Positions 13,001 to 24,425 of a stretch of 64,000 bases of DNA are shown piece by piece (position 1 is the first letter of the stretch; each line of letters opens with the position of its first letter). The stretch is from Chamaea fasciata. Its lineage: Eukaryota; Chordata; Aves; Passeriformes; Sylviidae. The stretch spans positions 90,371,087 through 90,435,086 of the forward strand of contig JARCOQ010000002.1 of the NCBI GenBank assembly GCA_029207755.1. Reading direction: 5' to 3'. Made by a program: the position numbers and the translations under genes. The notes beneath the pieces are model-generated. The model ran no database searches, was not told the DNA's origin, and saw only the letters and a program-made list of their open reading frames with translations.

Positions 13001-16000
13001 CTTGAATATCCTGTCTTTCCTGTGGAGCTCACTTAAGAAGCTTAAAAGAAAGTTCCTGGGAATTACAGTGCACCTGGTATTGCAGGTGATAATAAACAGT
13101 AAAATAAGGTTCTCTAAAGTTAGTACCGGTTTCTTATTACTAATTTTAAACCCCAACACGTAAAATAGCTGGGACCCTTTTTCTAAGCTGACAACTGGAG
13201 GTTCTTTAAAAAAAACCCCACATTATCTAGTATTCAAATTATGAGTGTAAGAGAGGGCAGAAGTGTCATCTTACTAACATAAAGGAATCACTTAAATATA
13301 TGGATCTTACTACAAAAAAAGCCTTTCTCACTAAAAATATGAACCACAATCTTGCAGATGTATCATCTTCTAGTTCAATTTAAATCTTGCTTTGATAGTC
13401 CTGTCTCAATGATAAAGGATGATGGCTTAGAGGGACCTGACCCCATCCCATCAGAAGCACCTGACTGCATTTCAGATGAAGCAGGATGACATATTTAAGC
13501 ACGAGGGCACAAAGATAACTTGTGCTTGAATTACCTGGTGCCAGCAAGCCCTGAACAACTTGGGATCTGAGAAAACAATCAATGTCACTGCAGGCAAGAA
13601 TTTCCCTTATTGATAAAAAGCTCCTCTTTCTTTTCTGATCAAACTAAAACTCATCATCATTTGTAGTTTGTCTGACATGCTGAAGCAAATCCATTTTCAC
13701 AGAAGACATTTGAGTGGACTCTGAACTGGCTGCACCCACATTCTACACAAGGAAGTATCCCAGTATGACTTGTGAGCCTCCTGTAACCAGTTTAATAAAT
13801 TTCCAGCAAGCCAGCTGGAATTATACCACCCTTTGAGTAGTTCTGCAGGAAATTCTATGGCCATTACTTTATACCGACTTGAAAGCCAATCCATCTGTAT
13901 ACATCCGGACACAGTTACGCCTTTCACCACAGATCCCAGTAGCACATCAGAAATCAAATGACAAATAATTTTTCTTCCTCCTCTTTCTTGCTGAGTCTGC
14001 AAAACATTCATGAAAATTTGTCTACAGCTTCTCTACGAATGTCATGCCTTAAATTGAAGAAATATTGTAGTTTCCTTAACCAGTTTTGCTTTGCTTCTCC
14101 TCTGGAACAGCTTACCCACCCAAAGAGTTGGATGCCTTTTATGAAGGGGGTCTTAATTTGAAAAATCTCTTCAATAAACCAGTCTTCCCATCTGGTAATT
14201 ATAAATGCAAGATAATGACTTTCAGAGCAGTCCCTTCATCTTTCTCAGCCCCAAGGCAAATCTTTCATTTTCTCATTCTGCCCTCTTCATCTTCACCCCA
14301 CAACCACCACTACTAACAGTCAGCTCCTTTGTGAAGCCCCCCAAGCAGGGAAAAACCAGAGCAGCAGAGCTGCTGCACAAAAACCACCTAAAACTAACGA
14401 GCTGCTAGAGATGCCAAGTGAGCTTTCCAGCTTTAAAACCGAATTTTAAAAACCACTGCTGATTAGTGACAATGCCTGCAAGCTCAGTGCACGGTATGCT
14501 CAGGCACAACAGCTGCAAATGAGGCTCCTCAGGTCCTCGTGCTATTTGTAGCCACACCAGGCTGATGACAGGAATTTGTGCAACTGCTCATAAACTAAGA
14601 TTTCAAATCTCATCAGTTCAAAATACCTTTAGGAAGAGTTCATTTCAATTTCATTTGACTACGCCATCATTAAAATGACGGACCAGGAAAAGTGAGTGAA
14701 TAAATTCAGAAATTTTTCACGCAAAACAGAGTTGTCTGTTAAACTGTTGCTGGGAAGGAAATTATCACCAGGGCAAAACAGTGCTTTTGCAACTTGTTTG
14801 TTTCTGGTGAGCTAAAATACCCTAAGCAAGCAGAAAATGCAGGTTCTTTGCCTCTACCAGCATCCCGGTTGCTGGCACAGAGATATAAAACAACTTAGCG
14901 CTCTGAACAGCTTCATATGGCATTGAGTGCCCAATAAACATTTTGAATTATATAGTTACATAAGAATTTTACTTGTAAGGGCTTTACAGACTACAGCTAA
15001 GCTCTATCTCCCATTTCCTCTCCTAGTTAGAAAAGACTATTTCCTCTCAAAAGCCCTGGTACATAAAGCAGATCTTTGACATACCTTTTCTTTTAAGAGA
15101 TTCATGCTTTATACAAGTTCTGCTTCCCCAGCATTACTAACATCAGTAAATTTTCTAAGACTGTGTGGCCTGTTGTCACACACAATATGCAGAGAACAGC
15201 ATTACTATATACCCAGTGCTCCAGCTGGCTAGGATGGAATCTCACGCATCTTCAGTGTTAAGTAAAGACCTAGTCGAGTCAAGACTTGGAAGTGGTACTG
15301 CCAAAGAAAATCTAAAATCTTAGGAACAATATTCCCTGTATTATAAGCTCAGGCACAGTGGATGCGTGGTGCTTTAAATGTCTAGTGCATCAGAAAACCT
15401 GGCAGATCCTTCACAAAATCCAGAAATTATATTTCTGCAGCACCACTCGTATTTCCTAAGTGTTGGTAATATGTAAATTATTTCACTGAAATGAAACGAG
15501 ATAATTCTGCCTTGTTGATCATACCTGAAGACCATCACAACTACTTGCAAGACACACAAATTAATCCCCAAAGGCTACAACTCCAGAATTTAAATATGAG
15601 AGGCAGAAACTTGTCATGGGTCAAAGAACAAAAAGTAAACCCCAACATCTTTGTACAGAAACCTACTGGACCCCCTACTTTACTCAGGTAATTTCTGTTT
15701 TCTGCAATCACATGTTTCTTCTTTGAGATCATGGGGGATTTGGCACAAGGCTACCTACAAAACTATGAGAATGATGGTTTGGTTTCAGCTAGGGAGATTA
15801 AACACTGATCCTTCTTTTAATAAAAGAAGTTTCCAGGTATACAGCAAATGCAATGCTGTTGGCTTGGCCCAAAATGACAGGAGGTGTAACAGTTCGCATT
15901 TTCTTGAGTTGAATTATTAAATACCTGCTCAAAAGCATACTTTGAGACCCAACCAAGATTTTGGTTTCTTCCAGACTCTAGTATTATTGGATTTGACTGC

Positions 16001-17738
16001 TTGTTACACGTACACGTCAAAGTAAGTTCTTCTCTTTCTTCTTCCATCTTTCATTTTGTAAAAAAGCAACAAAATTCATTGTCTTATTTTGCCAAAATAA
16101 CAACCCCTCAAAGCACAAACATGAGAGGAAATACAGTCCCTCCCATTCATGTATAACAGGTGCATTCACAGGATACTGAGTGCTAAATACTACAGCTTCT
16201 TCCTCCTCTGCTTCATCAGTCACACCTACTTGACACAGTGCTCTGTAGTCCGCAGCTCATCAGGGATCACCTCTAAGTTTGGATGTGGCTTACAAGAGAG
16301 ACTAAACACTAGCTAACCTGTAACCAGAAGAAAAGAGTGTAATAATTAGAAAGTCAATCTAGGGATCAAACCCAAAATCTAGTATTTCTTTGTTCTTGGA
16401 GAAAATCCCAAGTAAGACGAAAGGTGAGAGGGGTGTGCATTGCAATTTTGCAAGACATCTTGAAGTGTTACCTGTCATCGCATCTAATCTGTTTTACCAC
16501 ACTTTTGCTGCATACACGCTCAAGTGCACCCAGACTTGTTTTGGTGAGAAAGACACACTCTTTGTGCTATTTCAAGTCGTAATAATTACTCTCTTTCCAA
16601 ACTGAGAACTAAGGGGAACTTAGAACCATGCCACACGGTCATATTATAGCCTAAATTTGTATTAAGCACAAAATGGGCTTAGAGATAAAGCAGCAACAGT
16701 GCCAGGTGTACCAACTACCCAAATGTATAATTAACCTCATGCGTATGACATGCTCTGCAACAACAATGTTGCTCTCCTCTTTCCAGGATGTCCTGAAGGA
16801 ATCCAAGCCTGCTGGTAAAGCCTTTTCTGTTCTTGCAGGATAGTTTCAGACTGCTAGGAACCACACTTAAATATTGCCAAAACTGCAGCATTGTTAACTC
16901 CCTAATACTGCAAATCATGCTGAGTATACAGAATAAAAATACTTCTAAAGCATTAGATGTACTTAGTCATCTACAAGCAGCAGATTTTACAAAAAGAGAA
17001 GATTTTTTTTTTTTATGGAGAAATAGTAGATAAAGACTGAGCAGAAGAGAATGTTCCCTTAGCCAGGACTCAAGTGATAAGAAGGGAAGTGACCCAGATG
17101 TGTTTCACTCAGTACTTTAGCAATCAAGCCTCAACAGAATAACAAGAACATTAGATTTTGCCAACTGCATTTTAGTGAGATTTAATGCTCTGAGAAAATT
17201 ATTACAGGAATTTTGCTTTCTAAATACTAAAGCTTTGCCAAGAAGCGGAAGTCTTCCAAACAGAGAAAATGGAAAAATCAACTCTAAACAGAAGAGCCAC
17301 ATGCAAGCTAAAGGACTCACATCTTCAGTGAGCCTTGAAAACTAATAATGCAACCACTCAGCTTAAACACATACACTGAAGTGGACATGTTTCAGAGAAC
17401 TAAACCAAAGATTTGTCTCCACTGAAACCACCTGCTTTCAACTCTTCCTCTTCAAAAAAATATGTATCTCAAAGCAGAGCCCAAAGCTTTAACTGAAAAG
17501 TCAACACACACAGGACCAGCTGTGTGATTATGAATACCTGGCAATTCTACTACACAGAATGCTATTTGTCTGTGTCATTTTGGAAGCACGGTAAGTTTTT
17601 AAACATTTATTGATTTTACTCTGTTCAAAAAACAAAACCCAAACACTTTTATAAAGCAGCAAAGTAGTAAAATCTAACTGCTTATTGTACATATCTATTC
17701 TGGAGATAAATTGTAGCAGTGGTAAGAACTGTGAGGTT
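10018..17738 (-). other. 5' intron or upstream region of MCF2L, no certain exon
   Basis: This stretch is AT-rich and non-coding in appearance. It starts with the acceptor tract of exon 9934-10017. I looked for minus-strand segments with splice sites in the right phase. A weak 32-nt candidate near 13533-13564 exists but has no other support. There is a short imperfect CA repeat at 10469-10492. No conserved protein family, tRNA or CpG island was seen. Confidence 0.7.
10469..10492. repeat. Short imperfect (CA)n repeat
   Basis: About 24 bases of AC dinucleotides with a single G interruption, ending at an ACTCAC motif. Confidence 0.75.
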
Positions 17739-18040
17739 GCACAGAATGGGCTGGGTTGGAAGAGATCTTCAAAGATCATTTGGTTCCAACCACACTGATG
17801 TAGGCAGGGACACCTTCTACTGGACCAGACTGCCCAAGGCCCCATCCAACCTGGCCTTGAACACTTCCAGGGTGGGTCATCTACAACTTCTCTGGGCAAC
17901 CAGTTTCAGTGTCTCACCATCCTCATTGTAAAAAGAATTTTCTTCTGTATTCCCAATCCAAGCCTTCCCTCTTTCTGCTTAAAACTAGTGCTCCTTGTCC
18001 TGTCATTGCAGGCCCTGCTAGGAAGGTCTTTTTTGACTTT
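17739..18040 (-). repeat. CR1 LINE 3' fragment, about 300 bp
   Basis: On the plus strand it reads as the reverse complement of a CR1 3' end: CAGAATGGGCTGGGTTGGAA, then TTGGTTCCAACC, CCATCCAACCTGGCCTTGAA, CACTTCCAGGGTGG, TTCTCTGGGCAACC and CTCCTTGTCCTGTCATTGCA. These blocks occur in consensus order, so this is a 5'-truncated copy on the minus strand, sense to MCF2L. The far (5') edge near 18040 is approximate. Confidence 0.93.
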
Positions 18041-21000
18041 TATCATTTCAACAACATGGAGAATGGCAAGAATAACTTCAAAAAGACAATATATTATTTT
18101 ATGGTAGTATTATGCAAGTACAGGTTTTCATGTAACTATACATGTATAAACCAATGTTTTGAAAGGGAATGTGTGAGAAAGAAAGAAAGGCTAAGTGTTC
18201 ACTAAGAGGCTTGTTTAGAGCTGTGTACTAGTTTTCAGCTAAACCATTTTCTTGTAAACTTCCCAGTATTTGGGACTCTGATTACAGATTACTCATAAAG
18301 AAGAGGTTGCTGAATTCATAACCCAACTGGCTGCCCCACCTTACCACACAGATGACAGAGTTGTTGATGAAAAGCTCTTGAAACACTGTGGCTTACTAAT
18401 GCCATGAAAAAGATGAAACACGTCATGCCTCTCTACAGCGCTGCAAATATGAACTACTTCAGGTAGTTCAGAGGCAGGACATGGACACAGCTCAGTATCT
18501 CCCACAGGCAGCTACAGAATCATTTTGTGCAATACATTCAGCCCTGCTGACATCTCTCCTTCACCTACATTTTCTCCTCTCTGCTGACTGTAGGCACAAA
18601 AAATACTCCATACAAAGCTCAGGAGGAAGAGGAAAATACAGTGCCAGGGAATGGGACAACCCTTCTGCCCACTTTGAGCAGAATGTTCCAACAGCTCTCC
18701 AGAAAGGAATGCTCTCTGGCACTCTGAACATGCCTACAAGAAGTGATGGCAGTCAACAGACGAGAATCAAGCCTTGGCAGTTAAAAGCCCTGCTCACTTA
18801 TTTCTCAGTTATCAAATACACATGAAAACCCTCTATTTTAAATTTGGCAATATACACAAGTAGTCCTGGCATGGTTACATATGCACCACCATGATTTGAC
18901 ACAAAATGCTCCCTAGTTCTACATTCCCTGTCTACTACAGTAACCAGTGGTTTCCTAAATCCACCCCTCCCCTCTCAGGGATGCAGATGAGGATGCACAT
19001 AAAGAACAAAAGTTACTCAGGCTGATTACTCCACTCTTTCCATCTAGTAATCTTCATCTTTCTTAAACCTTTCATTCATTCCTCCTAAGCAGCATGCCTT
19101 TTAGTATTACTCCTGGCAGCATCAAGCACTGCTTGAGAAGCAGAGCACTCAGACTCACGTGTTGATAATTAGTAATACTAATTAAAGATTAGTAAGCAGA
19201 TCCACGCTTTAGTTAGAAGACCCACCCTTTACATACCTGTTTGATTTAAATCTGACATTTCAAAAGCAACAGTATTGGAAGATTAGACACCAGTCCATGG
19301 GCTTGGTGCTCTCTGTCTCCTCTGCAATAGTCACGCATACCAAAAGCAGAAAACAGAACTGGGAATGTAGATTCAGGCACCAGAATAAGGACGCAATTTT
19401 TGCTTGTCCCTGTTCCACAAAACATGCTTTCATTTTGCAATGGACTGTGGCTGCACTATTAACAGCAAATAATATCTCTACTATTTCATTATATCTTAAC
19501 AGAAACAACATTTCTATAGAAAGCTCTGACTGAAGGAATTAAAGAAATAATTCATTTTAGATCAACCCGCCGATACTAACAACTAGGGGATGCCAAATTG
19601 TATCTTGTGAAAGAAATGTTGCTTTTTCTCTACCTCCAATAGGGATCAGAAGAAATTACGTATCCAATATTCACACAAAATGCAGTGAATTAAAAATTAA
19701 AACACACTGTAAACCAGCAGCAGTGTAGCTCTCTGCAACAGCAAATTCTCCCTGTAAGCTTTAGCAGCTGTTCTGATCACCATAATCCCGGCATGAATGA
19801 ATCCTGAGCAAAGTACCTTCCATGCAAAATACACTAATAGATGCTGTGGATACATATGGTGTACTAAGAGATACATCTGCAAATAAAATGATACACTGCA
19901 AATTTACACAAGGACAGAACACACACACCCCAATAAATTATATTTATACATAAATGCACACAAGCAGAATACAACTTTTGCCTTTGTACTAAAGCACATC
20001 CCACTTTCGTCAGCAGGAAAACGTTATCTGGCAAAGTTCCTGCCTGACCTGCAACCAAGCAACTAAGAAAATTTGAAATACTAGACACACCTGTGCATTT
20101 CTTCAGAAGCAGCCACAATTCAGCAATATCTTTGTAGAGCAAGGAGATCAGGCTTAAGGTCATGTTGCCTCTAATCGATTTAGAGCAAAATAGTTCCGTG
20201 GACAGTGACCTATTTATTTGTGAGCTCATCCTCAGTGCAAAATGAGAGCGCAAAACTCCATCTTTCACTCGAAGCCAAGCCACTGGGGGCACAATGCCTT
20301 TCTTCAAATTACATGCAGAGTAAGTGTGCCTGTCAGCAGGCTCAGAGGTCCTCCGAAAGGCTTGCTGGCTGCTGGCTACCACTTCTTGTCTTCCTGCATA
20401 AAGCCCTGGCACGCATCAGACATAAGCTGTTTGCTTTAAATGTGAACACATGCACTGTTCAAACATTATCAGTAAGAATGCATTAAAAAATTAATCCTAA
20501 GTGTGCCTTGTGAAAAACCCCTCCCTATAAAAGCTCCAGTTTTAACAAACAACAGTAAATCTAGCATTATCATCTTTTTCTACCACCCACCCCTACTCCA
20601 CACAGGGAAATTAACTGCCCAAGGGACAAACACCCTTTTTCCAATTAACTTCTGGCTAGAAAGATACCCAGAAATACAGATAGCTTTTCCTGGTTTTGTA
20701 AGGGAATTCTTATCCATCTGTCTTTGGTGGAACCGATCTGAGGTGTTCTCCTTGGTGGGAAACCCATCAAACACCTGTTCCCTATGAAGGAGCCTACCCC
20801 AAGCAGCAGGAGCTGACAAAAAGGCATTCCACTTTGCAAGTGGAAATACACTGAAATCTTATGAATAAGACAATGGAAAATAAGGCAACAAATGACAAAA
20901 TAAACTAGAACAGAAGTATTTTGTATGATCTTTCAGACTGAAATGCTGAGTGGACTTGCTTTACCTGATCCTTTAAAGTAATTGCCCAGTGACAGAGTAC

Positions 21001-22751
21001 CTGTTAATTAATACACTTGAGATTAGTTATCAGCCATTCAGACTCACTAATACAAAGAGTGAACCAAGGCGCACGAGTGACAGCAACAGCCATATGAAAA
21101 CAAATGGATTGTTTTTCTTCACTTCACAGTGTTATAAGAGTCCTCTCCCAACAAGAGAGGTCAAGGAAAGAGGACAGCGAGGATAAAAAGCTTGAATTGA
21201 TGGTTACATCTGTTCACAAAATCCCATTTGCAGATGGGAAAAATCTCCATTTCTGCATCAGCACTCCCAGCCATCAACCAATCCCATAAAAACAAACCAA
21301 AACAAACCCAGATCACTCACAGACCACACCAGAGGTTATTTTCTGAAGTGCCCCACATCTGTGTTCCCACCACTCATCTGCCATGGGGCAGGAACTGTTG
21401 ATATTCCACACCAATCAGATGTATTCTAACAAATCTACCATCTATACAAGCAGCTCCATTCAGTGTATGACATTCGTATGTGACCTGAAGAATATAATCA
21501 TGGTAATTTATTTTCAATTCTGCTAATTCATTGTAGGGTCATGATGTTTTGTAGTAAGCCAAAACACAGGAGTTTTCTAAGCAATATCAGATGTTTTTAA
21601 ATAAAGGTAGATTTAAAAGAAATTACACTCCTTAGAAATATTTTACTTAACTATTCTGTATTTTATGAGCTATTAGCACATTAGATGGTGCAGAGAGTTA
21701 AAAATTAGTGAATGAGTATTCACATCACTCCCACAAGTCATGTAAATACTCTCACATGTGAAAGCTGAGATGGAGCAGGTGACCTCGCTTAGATCAGGTA
21801 ACAGCATCTGTTGCGCTGTCAGACACAGGATCTATGTCTCGGCTCTGAGCCCAGACTCCCTCCCTTCCAGGACAGCCACCCAACCCGCTGGGTGGAGCGT
21901 GCTCCCAGATCAGTATCATGACTTGTACTCCACAGACAAAGATCACAACTCATAGCATTTTTATTTCTGGCTGTTGCACTACAGCACAGCTCCAGGAAGG
22001 ACAGTCTCCGATACTTTATGCACACTGGTATTAACTTCTTACTTAACAGCACCAAGCTGGTATCAAACAGTGGGCAGAAAGTCCACTGCAATATGCTTGG
22101 ATGACCAGACACTTCTGTTAGTAGTGGCATGGGCTTGGTGTCACTTGGAGCACAGCATGCAGGAAATATAACCCATACTACCTGATTGATAACAAGTGCT
22201 GATAAAGCAGACATGGGAACACTTTCCAAACATCCACAGAGAGGGAGAGGAAGTTTTACAGCCTTCCTTCAGAGATTAAAACCATGCAAAAGAGGAGTTA
22301 TGCCCTTCTCCAGATAGGAATTACTCCCACCTATATCCACACAATAAGATCCAGGAACCAAGCTGGCTACTTCCTTAAGAAAAAAGAAATAAAAAACTCC
22401 CCGTGAATGTAAAAGAAGAAAAACAACAATGTATAACATGTTGGTTGTGCTTGTTCTCATTGTCAAGACAGAGGGGAACTATAAATCCTCTTATTAACCA
22501 ACACTGACTGCTCGAGTCCCTTCATGTTGTACCCAAATGGACAACCACATTTTAACAGGCTTCTGCCTTCAGATTTCACAGCAGAGAAAACAGTGAAATC
22601 AGTCATTCAGGTGAAAACCTAGTAGTAGTTTAAAAATAATTTCATTTCTTGGATGAGCACAATAGATACATGAAACAGTCATATTCCAGGCTCCCATCTA
22701 GATTACTCCTTCCTAACCTTAAATCTCCAAACCCCACAGTTACATATATTG
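18041..22751 (-). other. 5' intron or upstream region of MCF2L, no certain exon
   Basis: AT-rich non-coding sequence. It holds a candidate short first exon at 19237-19258 with a strong GTATGT donor, a TAATTA-type inverted repeat at 19166-19184, and a 182-codon minus-strand open frame at 19864-20412 (GTG-initiated as drawn) with no recognisable domain. No repeat family was identified here. Confidence 0.65.
19166..19184. repeat. Perfect inverted repeat TAATTAGTA / TACTAATTA
   Basis: Nine-base arms around a single A. Both ends carry TAATTA, a homeodomain core. It lies about 50 bases downstream, in the transcript sense, of the candidate donor at 19237. Confidence 0.6.
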
Positions 22752-22890
22752 CAAAATCATGGAATGGCCTGGGTTGGATGGGACCTAAAAGATTATTTAG
22801 TTCCAACCTCTGTGCCCTGGGACACTTTTCAACTCGGTTGTTCAGAGCTCCATCCAACCTGGCTCTGAACACTTCCAGGGATGATTTTTT
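22752..22890 (-). repeat. CR1 LINE 3' fragment
   Basis: On the plus strand it shows AAAATCATGGAATGGCCTGG, a GGTTGGATGGGACC block, TTTAGTTCCAACC, then CTCCATCCAACCTGGCTCTG and AACACTTCCAGGGATGA. This is the reverse complement of a CR1 3' end, truncated after about 135 bases. It is sense to MCF2L. Confidence 0.9.
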
Positions 22891-23787
22891 TTTCCAGATT
22901 GATCAAGATGCAAAAAAGTCTGTGGCTAAGAGCACCAAAATAAAGCACTGTATGTTCCAACCCTGTTATCTTTCAATCTTGACCAACAAGGCACACCTTC
23001 ACCTTCCACTTTTAGGGACCAGTCTATAGACTAAGCAACACATGTGAAGAAAAAGTACATACAGAGAGCTCAGTGTTTGCTGTGGAGGAGCCTTGGAACC
23101 TGCCCCCATTCTGCTGGAGGGACAGACGCCCACAGAGTGTCTCTATGGAACTTGGTCTCAGACACCTGGTTAAAACTTGCTCAGCCAAAGGTCATTTTTT
23201 TCCCCTAGCAGGTCCATCCTGCACAGAAAGCTGGGCTGATGACACTACAGGCTCCCAGGAAACACCCTTCTGGTGAAAAAGGGTTCCAGGGAGTAACCAA
23301 ATGGCTTTTTGTGTTAGCACTCTATTTTGGACTGTGCGCATGGAAGAAATGTTTGCTCTATGGTCGTAATACCTGAATTCCTTGCTGTGCATTTCAGAGA
23401 AGAGCAGGAAAAAAGAGCAAAAGCACTGAAGCATGAAACCTTTCCCTGGCCTTCATGATCCAGCTTAAAATAGAACCAGAGAGGAAAACTGTGCTATGTG
23501 GGTATGCATGTTAGCAAGAAGACTTTAGGGCAAATTTAAGCTCCATTGAAACACAAAGAAGCAAGAGCCCTCCTGAGAAAATCTTGGTGGGCACAAGAGT
23601 ATGTATTTATAAATGCAAAGAAATTAATTTCAACTCCACTCAAGCTCAGCACTCAGGTTAATCCTCCCTCCCGCCTCCACATGGGATGTGAGTGACAGGC
23701 TCCAGCCTGCAGAACGGAGAAAAACACTGTGGGAGAAACTGTTAAAGGATGGATGTAAAGTCAATTGAGGTTAAAGACTGTGTTATC

Positions 23788-23839
23788 CTAGTTTTATGAT
23801 AACTAGGAAGCTATCATAGCTTCCAGAGAAGGAAGCTAT
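23788..23839. repeat. Two adjacent stem-loops with a third arm copy
   Basis: CCTAGTT and AACTAGG (23788-23807) form one hairpin. GGAAGCTAT and ATAGCTTCC with a single C between them (23806-23824) form a second that overlaps it by two bases. A third GGAAGCTAT copy at 23831-23839 could pair with the same arm, so two folds compete. Confidence 0.65.
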
Positions 23840-24390
23840 GACTATGGCTTAAATATACAAGATACTTTACCTGCTTTATAAAGCACGTGCAAGTGTGCAG
23901 CATAAGGGTGGCAATGTTCGTGGTCAAGGATATTAAAGTCTGGCAAGTTCAACACTAAAACATAATTATTAAACATGCTTTTCCTTCAGGGGTGCTGTAC
24001 TTAGCAAAAAGCACAGCAATAAAATAATGTGGCACTCAGGATGACAAGAACTATCCTTATAGGATCATCCGTAGCATAATGTATATACTCTGTCACAAAA
24101 AAACCCTAGCAAAATACATCAAACTCACTCCTGTAGCTGCAGAATTTATAAATTTGTGGAGTTTTGAAGACATGGAGCAATTTGATACATAATCTGCTGG
24201 CTTCTAGTTTAGCATACTGGACTATTTAAAAGCTCCACTCATTTTCTTTTTCTAATCCTTGATGTTTTTTTCAAAGAATAGATGCAAAAGATGTTTCATT
24301 CTTTTTGAAGTCACCAAGCACTCAAGATTTAAAATTCTGTCTGGTTTACATCAAAAGATTCCAAGGATTAAAATTAATTTATACACTCAT

Positions 24391-24425
24391 TATATACACA
24401 CACACACACAAACATATATGTTTGT
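24391..24425. repeat. (CA)n microsatellite running into an 18-bp palindrome
   Basis: A TATATACACACACACACACA tract ends in ACAAACATATATGTTTGT (24408-24425), which is its own reverse complement. Confidence 0.75.

Noticed and set aside
13533..13564. 32-nt minus-strand segment between a TTTTCTCAG acceptor-like site and a CCAG|GTAATT donor
   Set aside because: Its length is not a multiple of three, no upstream partner is known, and the peptide matches nothing; pseudo-exons of this quality are common.
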